A stretch of 64,000 nt of DNA from Apostichopus japonicus (lineage: Eukaryota; Echinodermata; Holothuroidea; Aspidochirotida; Stichopodidae). A program made the position numbers and the translations under genes. Positions 1 to 15,900 of the stretch are shown in pieces. The notes beneath the pieces were generated by a model that saw nothing but the letters and a program-made list of their open reading frames with translations, ran no database searches and was not told where the DNA came from. The stretch is taken from positions 7,469,501 to 7,533,500 of the forward strand of contig NC_092581.1 in assembly GCF_037975245.1 (NCBI RefSeq). Reading direction: 5' to 3'. Numbering within the stretch: the first letter of the stretch is position 1; each line of letters begins with the position of its first letter.

Positions 1-1259
1 CGTACATTCGATTGATCGGTACGGAACATTCGATTGATCGGTACGGAACATTCGTTTGATCATTACCGAACATTCGTTTGATCGGTAACGCACATTCGAT
101 TGATCGGTACCGCACATTCGATTATTCAGTACGGCACATTCGATTAAACAGTTCTTTACATTCGTTTGATCGGTACCGCACATTCGATTGATCGGTACCG
201 CACATTCGATTATTCGTTACGGCACATTCGATTGATCGGTACTGAACATTCGATTGATCGGTACCGCACATTCGATTGATCGGTACGGAACATTCGATTG
301 ATCAGTACGGCACATTCGAATGATCGGTACCGCACATTCGATTGATCGGTACCGAACATTCGATTGATCGGTACCGCACGTTCGATTAATCGGCAACGAA
401 CATTCGAGTGATCGGTACCGTACATTCGATTGATCGGTACGGAACATTCGATTGATCGGTACGGAACATTCGATTGATCGGTACCGCACATTCGATTAAT
501 CGGTACGAAATATTCGATTAATCGGTACAGAATATTCGATTGATCGGTACCGCACATTCGATTGATCGGTACGGAACATTCGACTGATCGGTACCGCACA
601 TTCTATTATTCAGTACGGCACATTCGATTGATCGGCACTGAACATTCGTTTGATCGGTACCGCACATTCGATTGATCGGCTCGGAACATTCGATTGATCG
701 GTACCGCACATTCGATTAATCGGTAACGAGAATTCGATTGATCGGTACCGCACATTCGATTAATCGGTACGAAACATTGGATTGATCGGTACGGAACATT
801 CGATTGATCGGGACGGAACGTTCGATTGATCGGTACCGCACATTCGATTGATCGGTACGGCACATTCGATTGATCGGTACGGAACATTCGATTGATCAAT
901 ACCGAACATTCGATTGATCGGTACCGCATATCCGAATAATCGGTAACGAACATTCGATTAATCGGTACGGAACATTCGTTTGATCATTACCGAACATTCG
1001 TTTGATCGGTACCGTATATTCGATTCTTCAGTACGGCACATTCGATTGATCGGTACGGAACATTCGATTGATCGGTAACGAACATTCGATTGATTGGTAA
1101 TGTACATTCGATTGATCGGTGAGGCACATTCGATTGATCGGTACCGCACATTCGATTGATCGGTACGGAACATTCGATTGATCGGTACCGTACATACGAT
1201 TGATCGGTACGGAACATTCGATTGATCGGTACAGAACATTCGATTGATCGGTACCGCAC

Positions 1260-1655
1260 ATTCGATTAATCGGTACGGAACATTCGACTGATCGGGGCGG
1301 AACATTCGATTGATCGGTACCGCACATTCGATTGATCGGTACGGAACATTCGACTGATCGGGGCGGAACATTCGATTGATCGGTACCGCACATTCGATTG
1401 ATCGGTACGGAACATTCGATTGATCAGTACGGCACATTCGAATGATCGGTTCTGTACATTCGTTTGATCGGTACCGCACATTCTATTATTCTGTACGGCA
1501 CATTCGATTGATCGGTACTGAACATTCGTTTGATCAGTACCGCACATTCGATTGACCGGTACGGAACATTCGATTGATCGATACGGAACATTTGATTGAT
1601 CGGTACCGCACATTCGATTGATCGGTACGGAACATTCGATTGATCGGTACGGAAC
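1260..1655. repeat. Satellite segment duplicated at 3.7 kb, copy 1
   Basis: This run of about 18 monomers carries the same ordered variants as 3,702-4,097: two GACTGATCGGGGCGG monomers, then an AATGATCGGTTCTGTAC monomer, a TTCTATTATTCTGTACGG monomer, a GACCGG monomer and a GATCGATACGG monomer. The offset is 2,442 bp, which is 111 x 22. A related run appears near 7,400-7,780 and, through the 10-kb duplication, near 17,690-18,070. Confidence 0.8.
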
Positions 1656-3701
1656 ATTTGATTGATCGGTACCGCACATTCGATTGATCGGTACGGAACA
1701 TTCGATTGATCGGCACGGAACATTCGATTGATCGGTACCGTACATTCGATTGATCGGTACGGAACATTCGATTGATCGGTACCGCACATTCGATTAATCG
1801 ATACGAAACATTCGATTAATCAGTACAGAACATTCGTTGGATCGTTACCGCACATTCGATTGATCGGTACCGCACATTCGATTATTCAGTACGGCACATT
1901 CGATTGATCAGTTCTGTACATTCGTTTGATCGGTACGGCATATTCGATTGATCGGTACGGAACATTCGATTGATCGGTACCGCACATTCTATTGATCGGT
2001 ACGGAACATTCGATTGATCGGGACGGAACATTCGATTGATCGGTACCGCACATTCGATTGATCGGTACGGCACATTCGATTGATCGGTACTTAACATTCG
2101 ATTGATCAATACAGAACATTCGATTGATCGGTACCGCATATTCGAATAATCGGTAACGAACATTCGATTGATCGGTACGGAACATTCGTTTGATCATTAC
2201 CGAACATTCGTTTGATCGGTACCGCACATTCGAATGATCGGTACCGCACATTCGATTATTCAAGACGGCACATTCGATTGATCGGTACCGCACGTTCGAT
2301 TAATCGGCAACGAACATTCGATTGATCGGTACCGTACATTCGATTGATCGGTACGGAACATTCGATTGATCGGTACGGAACATTCGATTGATCGGTACCG
2401 CACATTTGATTAATCGGTACCTAATATTCGATTAATCGGTACAGAACATTCGATTGATCGGTACCGCACATTCGATTGATCGGTACGGAACATTCGACTG
2501 ATCGGGGCGGAACATTCGATTGATCAATACAGAACATTCGATTGATCGGTACCGCATATTCGAATAATCGGTAACGAAAATTCGATTGATCGGTACGGGA
2601 CATTCGTTTGATCATTACCGAACATTCGTTTGATCGGTACCGCACATTCGATTGATCGGTACCGCATATTCGATTCTTCAGTACGGCACATTCGATTGAT
2701 CGGTACGGAACATTCGATTGATCGGTACCGCACATTCGATTGATCGGCTCGGAACATTCGATTGATCGGTACCGCACATTCGATTGATCGGTACCGCACA
2801 TTCGATTAATCGGTATCGAGAATTCGATTGATCGGTACCGCACATTCGATTAATCGGTACGAAACATTCGATTCATCGGTACAGAACATTCGATTGATCG
2901 TTACCGCACATTCGATTGATCGGTACCGCACATTCGATTATTCAGTACGGCACATTCGATTGATCGGTACCGTACATTCGATTGATCGGTACGGAACATT
3001 CGATTGATCGGTACGGAACATTCGATTGATCGGTACCGCACATTCGATTAATCGATACGAAACATTCGATTAATCGGTACAGAACATTCGTTTGATCGGT
3101 ACCGCACATTCGATTGATCGGCTCGGAACATTCGATTGATCGGTACCGCACATTCGATTAATCGGTAACGAGAATTCGATTGATCGGTACCGCACATTCG
3201 ATTAATCGGTACGAAACATTCGATTGATCGGTACGGAACATTCGATTGATCGGTACGGAACATTCGTTTGATCATTACCGAACATTCGTTTGATCGGTAC
3301 GGAATATTCGATTGATCGGTACCGCATATTCGATTCTTCAGTACGGCACATTCGATTGATCGGTACGGAACATTCGATTGATCGGTAACGAACATTCGAT
3401 TGATCGGTAATGTACATTCGATTGATCGGTGAGGCACATTCGATTGATCGGTACCGCACATTCGATTAATCGGTACGGAACATTCGATTGATCGGTACGG
3501 AATATTCGTTTGATCGGTACTGCACATTCGATTGATCGGTACCGCAATTTCAATTGATCGGTACCGCACGTTCGATTAATCGGCAAAGAACATTCGATTG
3601 ATCGGTACCGTACATTCGATTGATCGGTACGGAACATTCGATTGATCGGTACCGTACATTCGATTGATCGGTACGGAACATTCGATTGATCGGTACCGCA
3701 C

Positions 3702-4097
3702 ATTCGATTAATCGGTACGGAGCATTCGACTGATCGGGGCGGAACATTCGATTGATCGGTACCGCACATTCGATTGATCGGTACGGAACATTCGACTGAT
3801 CGGGGCGGAACATTCGATTGATCGGTACCGCACATTCGATTGATCGGTACGGAACATTCGATTGATCAGTACGGCACATTCGAATGATCGGTTCTGTACA
3901 TTCGTTTGATCGGTACCGCACATTCTATTATTCTGTACGGCACATTCGATTGATCGGTACTGAACATTCGTTTGATCAGTACCGCACATTCGATTGACCG
4001 GTACGGAACATTCGATTGATCGATACGGAACATTTGATTGATCGGTACCGCACATTCGATTGATCGGTACGGAACATTCGATTGATCGGTACGGAAC
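3702..4097. repeat. Satellite segment duplicated from 1.26 kb, copy 2
   Basis: The ordered variant monomers match 1,260-1,655 with an offset of 2,442 bp (111 monomers). One visible difference is GGAGCATTCG at about 3,720 where copy 1 has GGAACATTCG. The match decays after about 4,100, where the 572-bp periodic block begins. Confidence 0.8.
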
Positions 4098-4139
4098 ATT
4101 CGATTGATCGGTACCGCACATTCGATTGATCGGTACGGA

Positions 4140-5340
4140 ACATTCGATTGATCAATACCGAACATTCCATTGATCGGTACCGCACATTCGATTAATCGGC
4201 AACGAACATTCGATTGATCGGTACCGTACATTCGATTGATCGGTACGGAACATTCGATTGATCGGTACCGCACAATCGATTAATCGATACGAAACATTCG
4301 ATTAATCAGTACAGAACATTCGTTGGATCGTTACCGCACATTCGATTGATCGGTACCGCACATTCGATTATTCAGTACGGCACATTCGATTGATCAGTTC
4401 TGTACATTCGTTTGATCGGTACGGCATATTCGATTGATCGGTACGGAACATTCGATTGATCGGTACCGCACATTCTATTGATCGGTACGGAACATTCGAT
4501 TGATCGGGACGGAACATTCGATTGATCGGTACCGCACATTCGATTGATCGGTACGGAACATTCGATTGATCAATACCGAACATTCGATTGATCGGTACCG
4601 CATATTCGAATAATCGGTAACGAAGATTCGATTGATCGGTACGGAACATTCGATTGATCGGTACCGCACATTCTATTGATCGGTACGGAACATTCGATTG
4701 ATCGGGACGGAACATTCGATTGATCAATACCGAACATTCCATTGATCGGTACCGCACATTCGATTAATCGGCAACGAACATTCGATTGATCGGTACCGTA
4801 CATTCGATTGATCGGTACGGAACATTCGATTGATCGGTACCGCACAATCGATTAATCGATACGAAACATTCGATTAATCAGTACAGAACATTCGTTGGAT
4901 CGTTACCGCACATTCGATTGATCGGTACCGCACATTCGATTATTCAGTACGGCACATTCGATTGATCAGTTCTGTACATTCGTTTGATCGGTACGGCATA
5001 TTCGATTGATCGGTACGGAACATTCGATTGATCGGTACCGCACATTCTATTGATCGGTACGGAACATTCGATTGATCGGGACGGAACATTCGATTGATCG
5101 GTACCGCACATTCGATTGATCGGTACGGAACATTCGATTGATCAATACCGAACATTCGATTGATCGGTACCGCATATTCGAATAATCGGTAACGAACATT
5201 CGATTGATCGGTACGGAACATTCGATTGATCGGTACCGCACATTCTATTGATCGGTACGGAACATTCGATTGATCGGGACGGAACATTCGAATGATCGGT
5301 ACCGCACATTCGATTGATCGGTACGGCACATTCGATTGAT
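4140..5340. repeat. 572-bp (26-monomer) higher-order repeat, about two units
   Basis: Rare markers recur at an exact 572-bp spacing, which is 26 x 22. The GTTGGATCG monomer is at 4,322 and 4,894. A CATTCCATTG monomer is at 4,163 and 4,735. The TTCAGTACGGCAC/GATCAGTTCTGTAC pair is at about 4,371 and 4,943. The same GTTGGATCG marker also sits alone at 1,836, so the unit was probably copied from an older arrangement nearby before doubling. Confidence 0.85.
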
Positions 5341-8300
5341 CGGTACGGAACATTCGATTGATCAATACCGAACATTCGATTGATCGGTACCGCATATTCG
5401 AATAATCGGTAACGAACATTCGATTGATCGGTACGGAACATTCGTTTGATCATTACCGAACATTCGTTTGATCGGTACCGCACATTCGATTGATCGGTAC
5501 CGCACATTCGATTATTCAGTACGGCACATTCGATTGATCGGTACCGCACGTTCGATTAATCGGCAACGAACATTCGATTGATCGGTACCGTACATTCGAT
5601 TGATCGGTACGGAACATTCGATTGATCGGTACGGAACATTCGATTGATCGGTACCGCACATTTGATTAATCGGTACGAAATATTCGATTAATCGGTACAG
5701 AACATTCGATTGATCGGTACCGCACATTCGATTGATCGGTACGGAACATTCGACTGATCGGGGCGGAACATTCGATTGATCAATACCGAACATTCGATTG
5801 ATCGGTACCGCATATTCGAATAATCGGTAACGAAAATTCGATTGATCGGTACGGGAAATTCGTTTGATCATTACCGAACATTCGTTTGATCGGTACCGCA
5901 CATTCGATTGATCGGTACCGCATATTCGATTCTTCAGTACGGCACATTCGATTGATCGGTACGGAACATTCGATTGATCGGTACCGCACATTCGATTGAT
6001 CGGCTCCTAACATTCGATTGATCGGTACCGCACATTCGATTGATCGGTACCGCACATTCGATTAATCGGTATCGAGAATTCGATTGATCGGTACCGCACA
6101 TTCGATTAATCGGTACGAAACATTCGATTAATCGGTACAGAACATTCGATTGATCGTTACCGCACATTCGATTGATCGGTACCGCACATTCGATTATTCA
6201 GTACGGCACATTCGATTGATCGGTACCGTACATTCGATTGATCGGTACGGAACATTCGATTGATCGGTACCGCACATTCGATTAAACGATACGAAACATT
6301 CGATTAATCGGTACAGAACATTCGTTTGATCGCTACCGCACATTCGATTGATCGGTACCGCACATTCGATTATTCAGTACGGCACATTCGATTGATCAGT
6401 TCTGTACATTCGTTTGATCGGTACGGAACATTCGATTGATCGGTACGGAACATTCGATTGATCGGTACCGCACATTCTATTGATCGGTACGGAACATTCG
6501 ATTGATCGGGACGGAACATTCGATTGATCGGTACCGCACATTCGATTGATCGGTACGGCACATTCGATTGATCGGTACGGAACATTCGATTGATCAATAC
6601 CGAACATTCGATTGATCGGTACCGCATATTCGAATAATCGGTAACGAACATTCGATTGATCGGTACGGAACATTCGTTTGATCATTACCGAACATTCGTT
6701 TGATCGGTACCGCACATTCGATTGATCGGTACCGCACATTCGATTATTCAGTACGGCACATTCGATTGACCAGTTCTGTACATTCGTTTGATCGGTACCG
6801 CACATTCGATTATTCGTTACGGCACATTCGATTGATCGGTACTGAACTTTCGATTGATCAGTACCGCACATTCGATTGATCGGTACGGAACATTCGATTG
6901 ATCAGTACGGCACATTCGAATGATCGGTTCTGTACATTCGTTTGATCGGTACCGCACATTCTATTACTCAGTACGGCACATTCGATTGATCGGCACTGAA
7001 CATTCGTTTGATCGGTACCGCACATTCGATTGATCGGTACCGCACATTCGATTATTCAGTACGGCACATTCGATTGATCGGTACGGAACATTCGATTGAT
7101 CGGTACGGAATATTCGTTTGATCGGTACTGCACATTCGATTGATCGGTACCGCATTTTCCATTGATCAGTGCCGCACATTCGATTAATCGGTAACGAACT
7201 TTCGATTGATCGGTACGGAACATTCGATTGATCATTACCGAACATTCGATTGATCGGTACCGCACATTCGATTAATCGGCAACGAACATTCGATTGATCG
7301 GTACCGTACATTCGATTGATCGGTACGGAACATTCGATTGATCAATACCGAACATTCGATTGATCGGTACCGCACATTCGATTAATCGGCAACGAACATT
7401 CGATTGATCGGTACGGAACATTCTACTGATCGGGGCGGAACATTCGATTGATCGGTACCGCACATTCGATTGATCGGTACGGAACATTCGACTGATCGGG
7501 GCGGAACATTGGATTGATCGGTGCCGCACATTCGATTGATCGGTACGGAACATTCGATTGATCAGTACGGCACATTCGAATGATCGGTTCTGTACATTCG
7601 TTTGATCGGTACCGTACATTCTATTATTCTGTACGGCACATTCGATTGATCGGTACTGAACATTCGTTTGATCGGTACCGCACATTCGATTGACCGGTAC
7701 GGAACATTCGATTGATCGACACGGAACATTTTATTGATCGGTACCGCACATTCGATTGATCGGTACGGAACATTCGATTGATCGGTACGGAACATTCGAT
7801 TGATCGGTACCGCACATTCGATTGATCGGTACGGAACATTCGATTGATCAATACCGAACATTCCATTGATCGGTACCGCACATTCGATTAATCGGCAACG
7901 AACATTCGATTGATCGGTACCATACATTCGATTGATCGGTACGGAACATTCGATTGATCGGTACGGAACATTCGATTGATCGGTACCGCACATTCGATTA
8001 ATCGATACGAAACATTCGATTAATCGGTACAGAACATTCTATTGATCGGTACGGAACATTCGATTGATCGGAACGGAACATTCGATTGATCGGTACCGCA
8101 TATTCGATTGATCGGTACGGCACATTCGATTGATCGGTACGGAACATTCGATTGATCAATACCGAACATTCGATTGATCGGTACCGCATATTCGAATAAT
8201 CGGTAACGAACATTCGATTGATCGGTACGGAACATTCGTTTGATCATTACCGAACATTCGTTTGATCGGTACCGCACATTCGATTGATCGGTACCGCACA

Positions 8301-11300
8301 TTCGATTATTCTGTACGGCACATTCGATTGACCAGTTCTGTACATTCGTTTGATCGGTACCGCACATTCGATTGATCGGTACCGCACATTCGATTATTCG
8401 TTACGGCACATTCGATTGATCGGTACTGAACTTTCGATTGATCGGTACCGCACATTCGATTGATCGGTACGGAACATTCGATTGATCAGTACGGAACATT
8501 CGAATGATCGGTTCTGTACATTCGTTTGATCGGTACCGCACATTCTATTATTCAGTACGGCACATTCGATTGATCGGCACTGAACATTCGTTTGATCGGT
8601 ACCGCACATTCGATTGATCGGCTCGGAACATTCGATTGATCGGTACCGCACATTCGATTGATCGGTACCGCACATTCGATTAATCGGTACGAAACATTCG
8701 ATTAATCGGTACAGAACATTCGTTTGATCGTTACCGCACATTCGATTGATCGGTACCGCACATTCGATTATTCAGTACGGCACATTCGATTGATCGGTTC
8801 TGTACATTCGTTTGATCGGTGCGGAACATTCGATTGATCAGTACCGCTCATTCGATTGATCGGTACCGCATATTCGATTAATCGGAAAGAACATTCGATT
8901 GATCGGTACGGAACATTCGATTGATCGGTACCGCACATTCGATTTATCGGTACGGAACATTCGATTGATCGGGACGGAACATTCGATTGTTCGGTACCGA
9001 ACATTCGATTGATCGGTACGGCACATTTGATTGATCGGTACGGAACATTCGATTGATCATACCGAACATTCGATTGATCGGTACCGCATATTCGAATAAT
9101 CGGTAACGAACATTTGATTGATCGGTACGGAACATTCGTTTGATCATTACCGAACATTCGTTTGATCGGTACGGAACATTCGATTGATCGGTACCGCACA
9201 TTCGATTATTCAGTACGGAACATTCGATTGATCGGTACGGCACATTCGATTGGTCGGTACCGCACATTCCATTGATCGGCACGGAATATACGATTGATCG
9301 GTACCGCATATTCGATTCTTCAGTACGGCACATTCGATTGATCGGTACGGAACATTCGATTGATCAGTAAAGAACATTCGATTGATCGGTAACGCACATT
9401 CGATTGATCGGTGAGGCACATTCGATTGATCGGTACGGCCCATTCGATTGATCGGTACGGAACATTCGATTGATCGGTACGGAAAATTCGTTTGATCGGT
9501 ACTGCACATTCGATTGATCGGTACCGCATTTTCCATTGATCTGTGCCGCACATTCGATTAATCGGTAACGAACTTTCGATTGATCGGTACGGAACATTCG
9601 ATTGATCAATACCGAACATTCGATTGATCGGTACCGCACATTCGATTGATCGGTACCGCACATTCGATTAATCGGCAACGAACATTCGATTGATCGGTAC
9701 CGTACATTCGATTGATCGGTACGGAACATTCGATTGATCGGTACGGAACATTCGATTGATCGGTACGGAACATTCGATTGATCAGTACCGCTTATTCGAT
9801 TGATCGGTACCGCATATTCGATTGATCGGTACGGAACATTCGATTGATCGGTACCGATCATTCGATTGATCGTTACCGTACATTCGATTGATCGGTACCG
9901 CACATTCGATTATTCGTTACGGCACATTCGATTGATCGGTACTGAACTTTCGATTGATCGGTAACGCACATTCGATTGATCGGTACGGAACATTCGATTG
10001 ATCAGTACGGCACATTCGAATGATCGGTTCTGTACATTCGTTTGATCGGTACCGCACATTTTATTATTCAGTACGGCACATTCGATTGATCGGCACGGAA
10101 CATTCGTTTGATCGGTACCGCACATTCGATTGATCGGTACCGCACATTCCATTAATCGGTAACGAGAATTCGATTGATCGGTACCGCACATTCGATTAAT
10201 CGGTACGAAACATTCGATTAATCGGTACAGAACATTCGTTTGATCGTTACCGCACATTCGATTGATCGGTACCGCACATTCGATTATTCAGTACGGCACA
10301 TTCGATTGATCGGTTCTGTACATTCGTTTGATCGGTACGGAACATTCGATTGATCAGTACCGCTAATTCGATTGATCGGTACCGCATATTCGATTAATCG
10401 GAAAGAACATTCGATTGATCGGTACGGAACATTCGATTGATCGGTACCGCACATTCGATTTATCGGTACGGAACATTCCATTGATCGGGACGGAAAATTC
10501 GATTGATCGGTACCGCACATTCGATTGATCGGTATTGCACATTCGATTGATCGGTACGGAACATTCGATTGATCGGTACCGCACATTCTATTGATCGGTA
10601 CGGAACATTCGATTGATCGGTACGGAACATTCGATTGATCGGTACGGAACATTCGATTGATCGGTACCGCACATTCGATTGATCGGTACGGCACATTCGA
10701 TTGATTGGTACGGAACATTCGATTGATCAATACCGAACATTCGATTGATCGGTACCGCATATTCGAATAATCGGTTACGAACATTCGATTGATCGGTACG
10801 GAACATTCGTTTGATCATTACCGAACATTCGTTTGATCGGTACCGCACATTCGATTGATCGGTACCGCACATTCGATTATTCAGTACGGCACATTCGATT
10901 GACCAGTTCTGTACATTCGTTTGATCGGTACCGCACATTCGATTGATCGGTACCGCACATTCGATTATTCGTTACGGCACATTCGATTGATCGGTACTGA
11001 ACTTTCGATTGATCGGTACCGCACATTCGATTGATCGGTACGGAACATTCGATTGATCAGTACGGCACATTCGAATGATCGGTTCTGTACATTCGTTTGA
11101 TCGGTACCGCACATTCTATTATTCAGTACGGCACATTGGATTGATCGGCACTGATCATTCGTTTGATCGGTACTGCACATTCGATTGATCGGCTCGGAAC
11201 ATTCGATTGATCGGTACCGCACATTTGATTGATCGGTACCGCACATTCGATTAATCGGTAACGAGAATTCGATTGATCGGTACCGCACATTCGATTAATC

Positions 11301-12910
11301 GGTACGAAACATTCGATTAATAGGTACAGAACATTCGTTTGATCGTTACCGCACATTCGATTGATCGGTACCGCACATTCGATTATTCAGTACGTCACAT
11401 TCGATTGATCGGTTCTGTACATTCGTTTGATCGGTACGAAACATTCGATTGATCAGTAACGCTCATTCGATTGATCGGTACCGCATATTCGATTAATCGG
11501 AAAGAACATTCGATTGATCGGTACGGAACATTCGATTGATCGGTACCGCACATTCGATTTATCGGTACGGAACATTCGATTGATCGGTACGGCAAATTCG
11601 ATTGGTCGGTACCGCACATTCCATTCATCGGCACGGAATATTCGATTGATCGGTACCGCATATTCGATTCTTCAGTACGGCACATTCGATTGATCGGTAC
11701 GGAACATTCGATTGATCGGTAACGAACATTCGATTGATCGGTAACACACATTCGATTGATCGGTGAGGCACATTCGATTGATCGGTACCGCCCATTCGAT
11801 TGATCGGTACGGAACATTCGATTGATCTGTACAAAATATTCGTTTGATCGGTACTGCACATTCGATTGATCGGTACGGCATTTTCCATTGATCTGTGCCG
11901 CACATTCGATTAATCGGTAACGAACTTTCGATTGATCGGTACGGAACATTCGATTGATCAATACCGAACATTAGATTGATCGGTACCGCACATTCGATTG
12001 ATCGGTACCGCACATTCGATTAATCGGCAACGAACATTCGATTGATCGGTACCGTACATTCGATTGATCGGTACGGCACATTCGAATGATCGGTTCTGTA
12101 CATTCGTTTGATCGGTACCGCACATTCTATTATTCTGTACGGCATATTCGATTGATCGGTACTGAACATTCGTTTGATCGGTACCGCACATTCGATTGAC
12201 CGGTACGGAACATTCGATTGATCGATACGGAACATTTGATTGATCGGTACCGCACATTCGATTGATCGGTACGGAACATTCGATTAATCGGTAACGAGCA
12301 TTCGATTGATCGGTACGGAACATTCGATTGAACGGTACCGCACATTCGATTGATCGGTACGGAACATTCGATTGATCGGGAGGGAACATTCGATTGATCG
12401 GTACCGCACATTCGATTGATCGGTACCGCACATTCGATTGATCGGTACGGAACATTCGATTGATCGGTACGGAACATTCGATTGATCGGTACGGAACATT
12501 CGATTGATCGGTACCGCACATTCGATTGATCGGTACGGAACATTCGATTGATCAATACCGAACATTCGAATGATCGGTTCTGTACATTCGTTTGATCGGT
12601 ACCGCACATTCTATTATTCAGTACGGCACAATCGATTGAACAGTTCTGTACATTCGTTTGATCGGTACGGTACATTCGATTGATCGGTACCGCACATTCC
12701 ATTAATCGGTAACGAGAATTCGATTGATCGGTACCGCACATTCCATTAATCGGTACGAAACATTCGATTAATCGGTACAGAACATTCGTTTGATCGTTAC
12801 CGCACATTCGATTGATCGGTACCGCACATTCGATTATTCAGTACGGCACATTCGATTGATCGGTTCTGTACATTCGTTTGATCGGTACGGAACATTCGAT
12901 TGATCAGTAC

Positions 12911-15900
12911 CGCTCATTCGATTGATCGGTACCGCACATTCGATTTATCGGTACGGAACATTGGATTGATCGGGACGGAACATTCGATTGATCGGTACCG
13001 CACATTCGATTGATCGGTACCGCACATTCGATTGATCGGTACGGAACTTTCGATTGATCAATACCGAACATTCGATTGATCGGTACCGCATATTCGAATA
13101 ATCGGTAACGAACATTCGATTGATCGGTACGGAACATTCCTTTGATCATTACCGAACATTCGTTTGATCGGTACGGAACATTCGATTGATCGGTACCGCA
13201 TTTTCGATTCTTCAGTACGGCACATTCGATTGATCGGTACGGAACATTCGATTGATCGGGACGGAACATTCGATTGATCGGTAACGCACATGCGATTGAT
13301 CGGTGAGGAACATTCGATTGATCAGTACGGCACATTCGAATGATCAATACCGAACATTCGATTGATCGGTACCGCATATTCGAATAATCGGTAACGAACA
13401 TTCGATTGATCGGTACGGAACATTCCTTTGATCGGTACCGCACATTCGATTGACCGGTACGGAACATTCGATTGATCGATACGGAACATTTGATTGATCG
13501 GTACCGCACATTCGATTGATCGGTACGGAACATTCGATTAATCGGTAACGAGCATTCGATTGATCGGTACGGAACATTCGATTGAACGGTACCGCACATT
13601 CGATTGATCGGTACGGAACATTCGATTGATCGGTACCGCACATTCGATTGATCGGTACGGAACATTCGATTGATCGGTACCGCACATTCGATTATTCAGT
13701 GCGGAACATTCGATTGATCGGTACGTAACATTCGATTGATCGGGAGGGAACATTCGATTGATCGGTACCGCACATTCGATTGATCGGTACCGCACATTCG
13801 ATTGATCGGTACGGAACATTCGATTGATCGGTACGGAACATTCGATTGATCGGTACGGAACATTCGATTGATCGGTACCGCACATTCGATTGATCGGTAC
13901 GGAACATTCGATTGATCAATACCGAACATTCGAATGATCGGTTCTGTACATTCGTTTGATCGGTACCGCACATTCTATTATTCAGTACGGCACAATCGAT
14001 TGAACAGTTCTGTACATTCGTTTGATCGGTACGGTACATTCGATTGATCGGTACCGCACATTCCATTAATCGGTAACGAGAATTCGATTGATCGGTACCG
14101 CACATTCCATTAATCGGTACGAAACATTCGATTAATCGGTACAGAACATTCGTTTGATCGTTACCGCACATTCGATTGATCGGTACCGCACATTCGATTA
14201 TTCAGTACGGCACATTCGATTGATCGGTTCTGTACATTCGTTTGATCGGTACGGAACATTCGATTGATCAGTACCGCTCATTCGATTGATCGGTACCGCA
14301 CATTCGATTTATCGGTACGGAACATTGGATTGATCGGGACGGAACATTCGATTGATCGGTACCGCACATTCGATTGATCGGTACCGCACATTCGATTGAT
14401 CGGTACGGAACTTTCGATTGATCAATACCGAACATTCGATTGATCGGTACCGCATATTCGAATAATCGGTAACGAACATTCGATTGATCGGTACGGAACA
14501 TTCCTTTGATCATTACCGAACATTCGTTTGATCGGTACGGAACATTCGATTGATCGGTACCGCATTTTCGATTCTTCAGTACGGCACATTCGATTGATCG
14601 GTACGGAACATTCGATTGATCGGGACGGAACATTCGATTGATCGGTAACGCACATGCGATTGATCGGTGAGGAACATTCGATTGATCAGTACGGCACATT
14701 CGAATGATCAATACCGAACATTCGATTGATCGGTACCGCATATTCGAATAATCGGTAACGAACATTCGATTGATCGGTACGGAACATTCCTTTGATCGGT
14801 ACCGCACATTCGATTGACCGGTACGGAACATTCGATTGATCGATACGGAACATTTGATTGATCGGTACCGCACATTCGATTGATCGGTACGGAACATTCG
14901 ATTAATCGGTAACGAGCATTCGATTGATCGGTACGGAACATTCGATTGAACGGTACCGCACATTCGATTGATCGGTACGGAACATTCGATTGATCGGTAC
15001 GGAACATTCGATTAATCGGTAACGAGCATTCGATTGATCGGTACGGAACATTCGATTGAACGGTACCGCACATTCGATTGATCGGTACGGAACATTCCTT
15101 TGATCATTACCGAACATTCGTTTGATCGGTACGGAACATTCGATTGATCGGTACCGCATTTTCGATTCTTCAGTACGGCACATTCGATTGATCGGTACGG
15201 AACATTCGATTGATCGGGACGGAACATTCGATTGATCGGTAACGCACATGCGATTGATCGGTGAGGAACATTCGATTGATCAGTACGGCACATTCGAATG
15301 ATCAATACCGAACATTCGATTGATCGGTACCGCATATTCGAATAATCGGTAACGAACATTCGATTGATCGGTACGGAACATTCCTTTGATCGGTACCGCA
15401 CATTCGATTGACCGGTACGGAACATTCGATTGATCGATACGGAACATTTGATTGATCGGTACCGCACATTCGATTGATCGGTACGGAACATTCGATTAAT
15501 CGGTAACGAGCATTCGATTGATCGGTACGGAACATTCGATTGAACGGTACCGCACATTCGATTGATCGGTACGGAACATTCGATTGATCGGTACCGCACA
15601 TTCGATTGATCGGTACGGAACATTCGATTGATCGGTACCGCACATTCGATTATTCAGTGCGGAACATTCGATTGATCGGTACGTAACATTCGATTGATCG
15701 GGAGGGAACATTCGATTGATCGGTACCGCACATTCGATTGATCGGTACCGCACATTCGATTGATCGGTACGGAACATTCGATTGATCGGTACGGAACATT
15801 CGATTGATCGGTACGGAACATTCGATTGATCGGTACCGCACATTCGATTGATCGGTACGGAACATTCGATTGATCAATACCGAACATTCGAATGATCGGT

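Larger units (their letters stand above)
1..4139. repeat. Left mixed-variant zone of the satellite
   Basis: This stretch holds only monomers, with many variants interspersed rather than in a short regular higher-order period. It includes the D/E pair (GATTATTCAGTACGGCAC followed by GATCAGTTCTGTAC) near 118 and 1,883. It also has GTTTGATCATTACCGAAC at several places and a distinctive GACTGATCGGGGCGG variant near 1,288, 1,354, 3,728 and 3,794. No gene or non-satellite sequence was found here. Confidence 0.85.
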
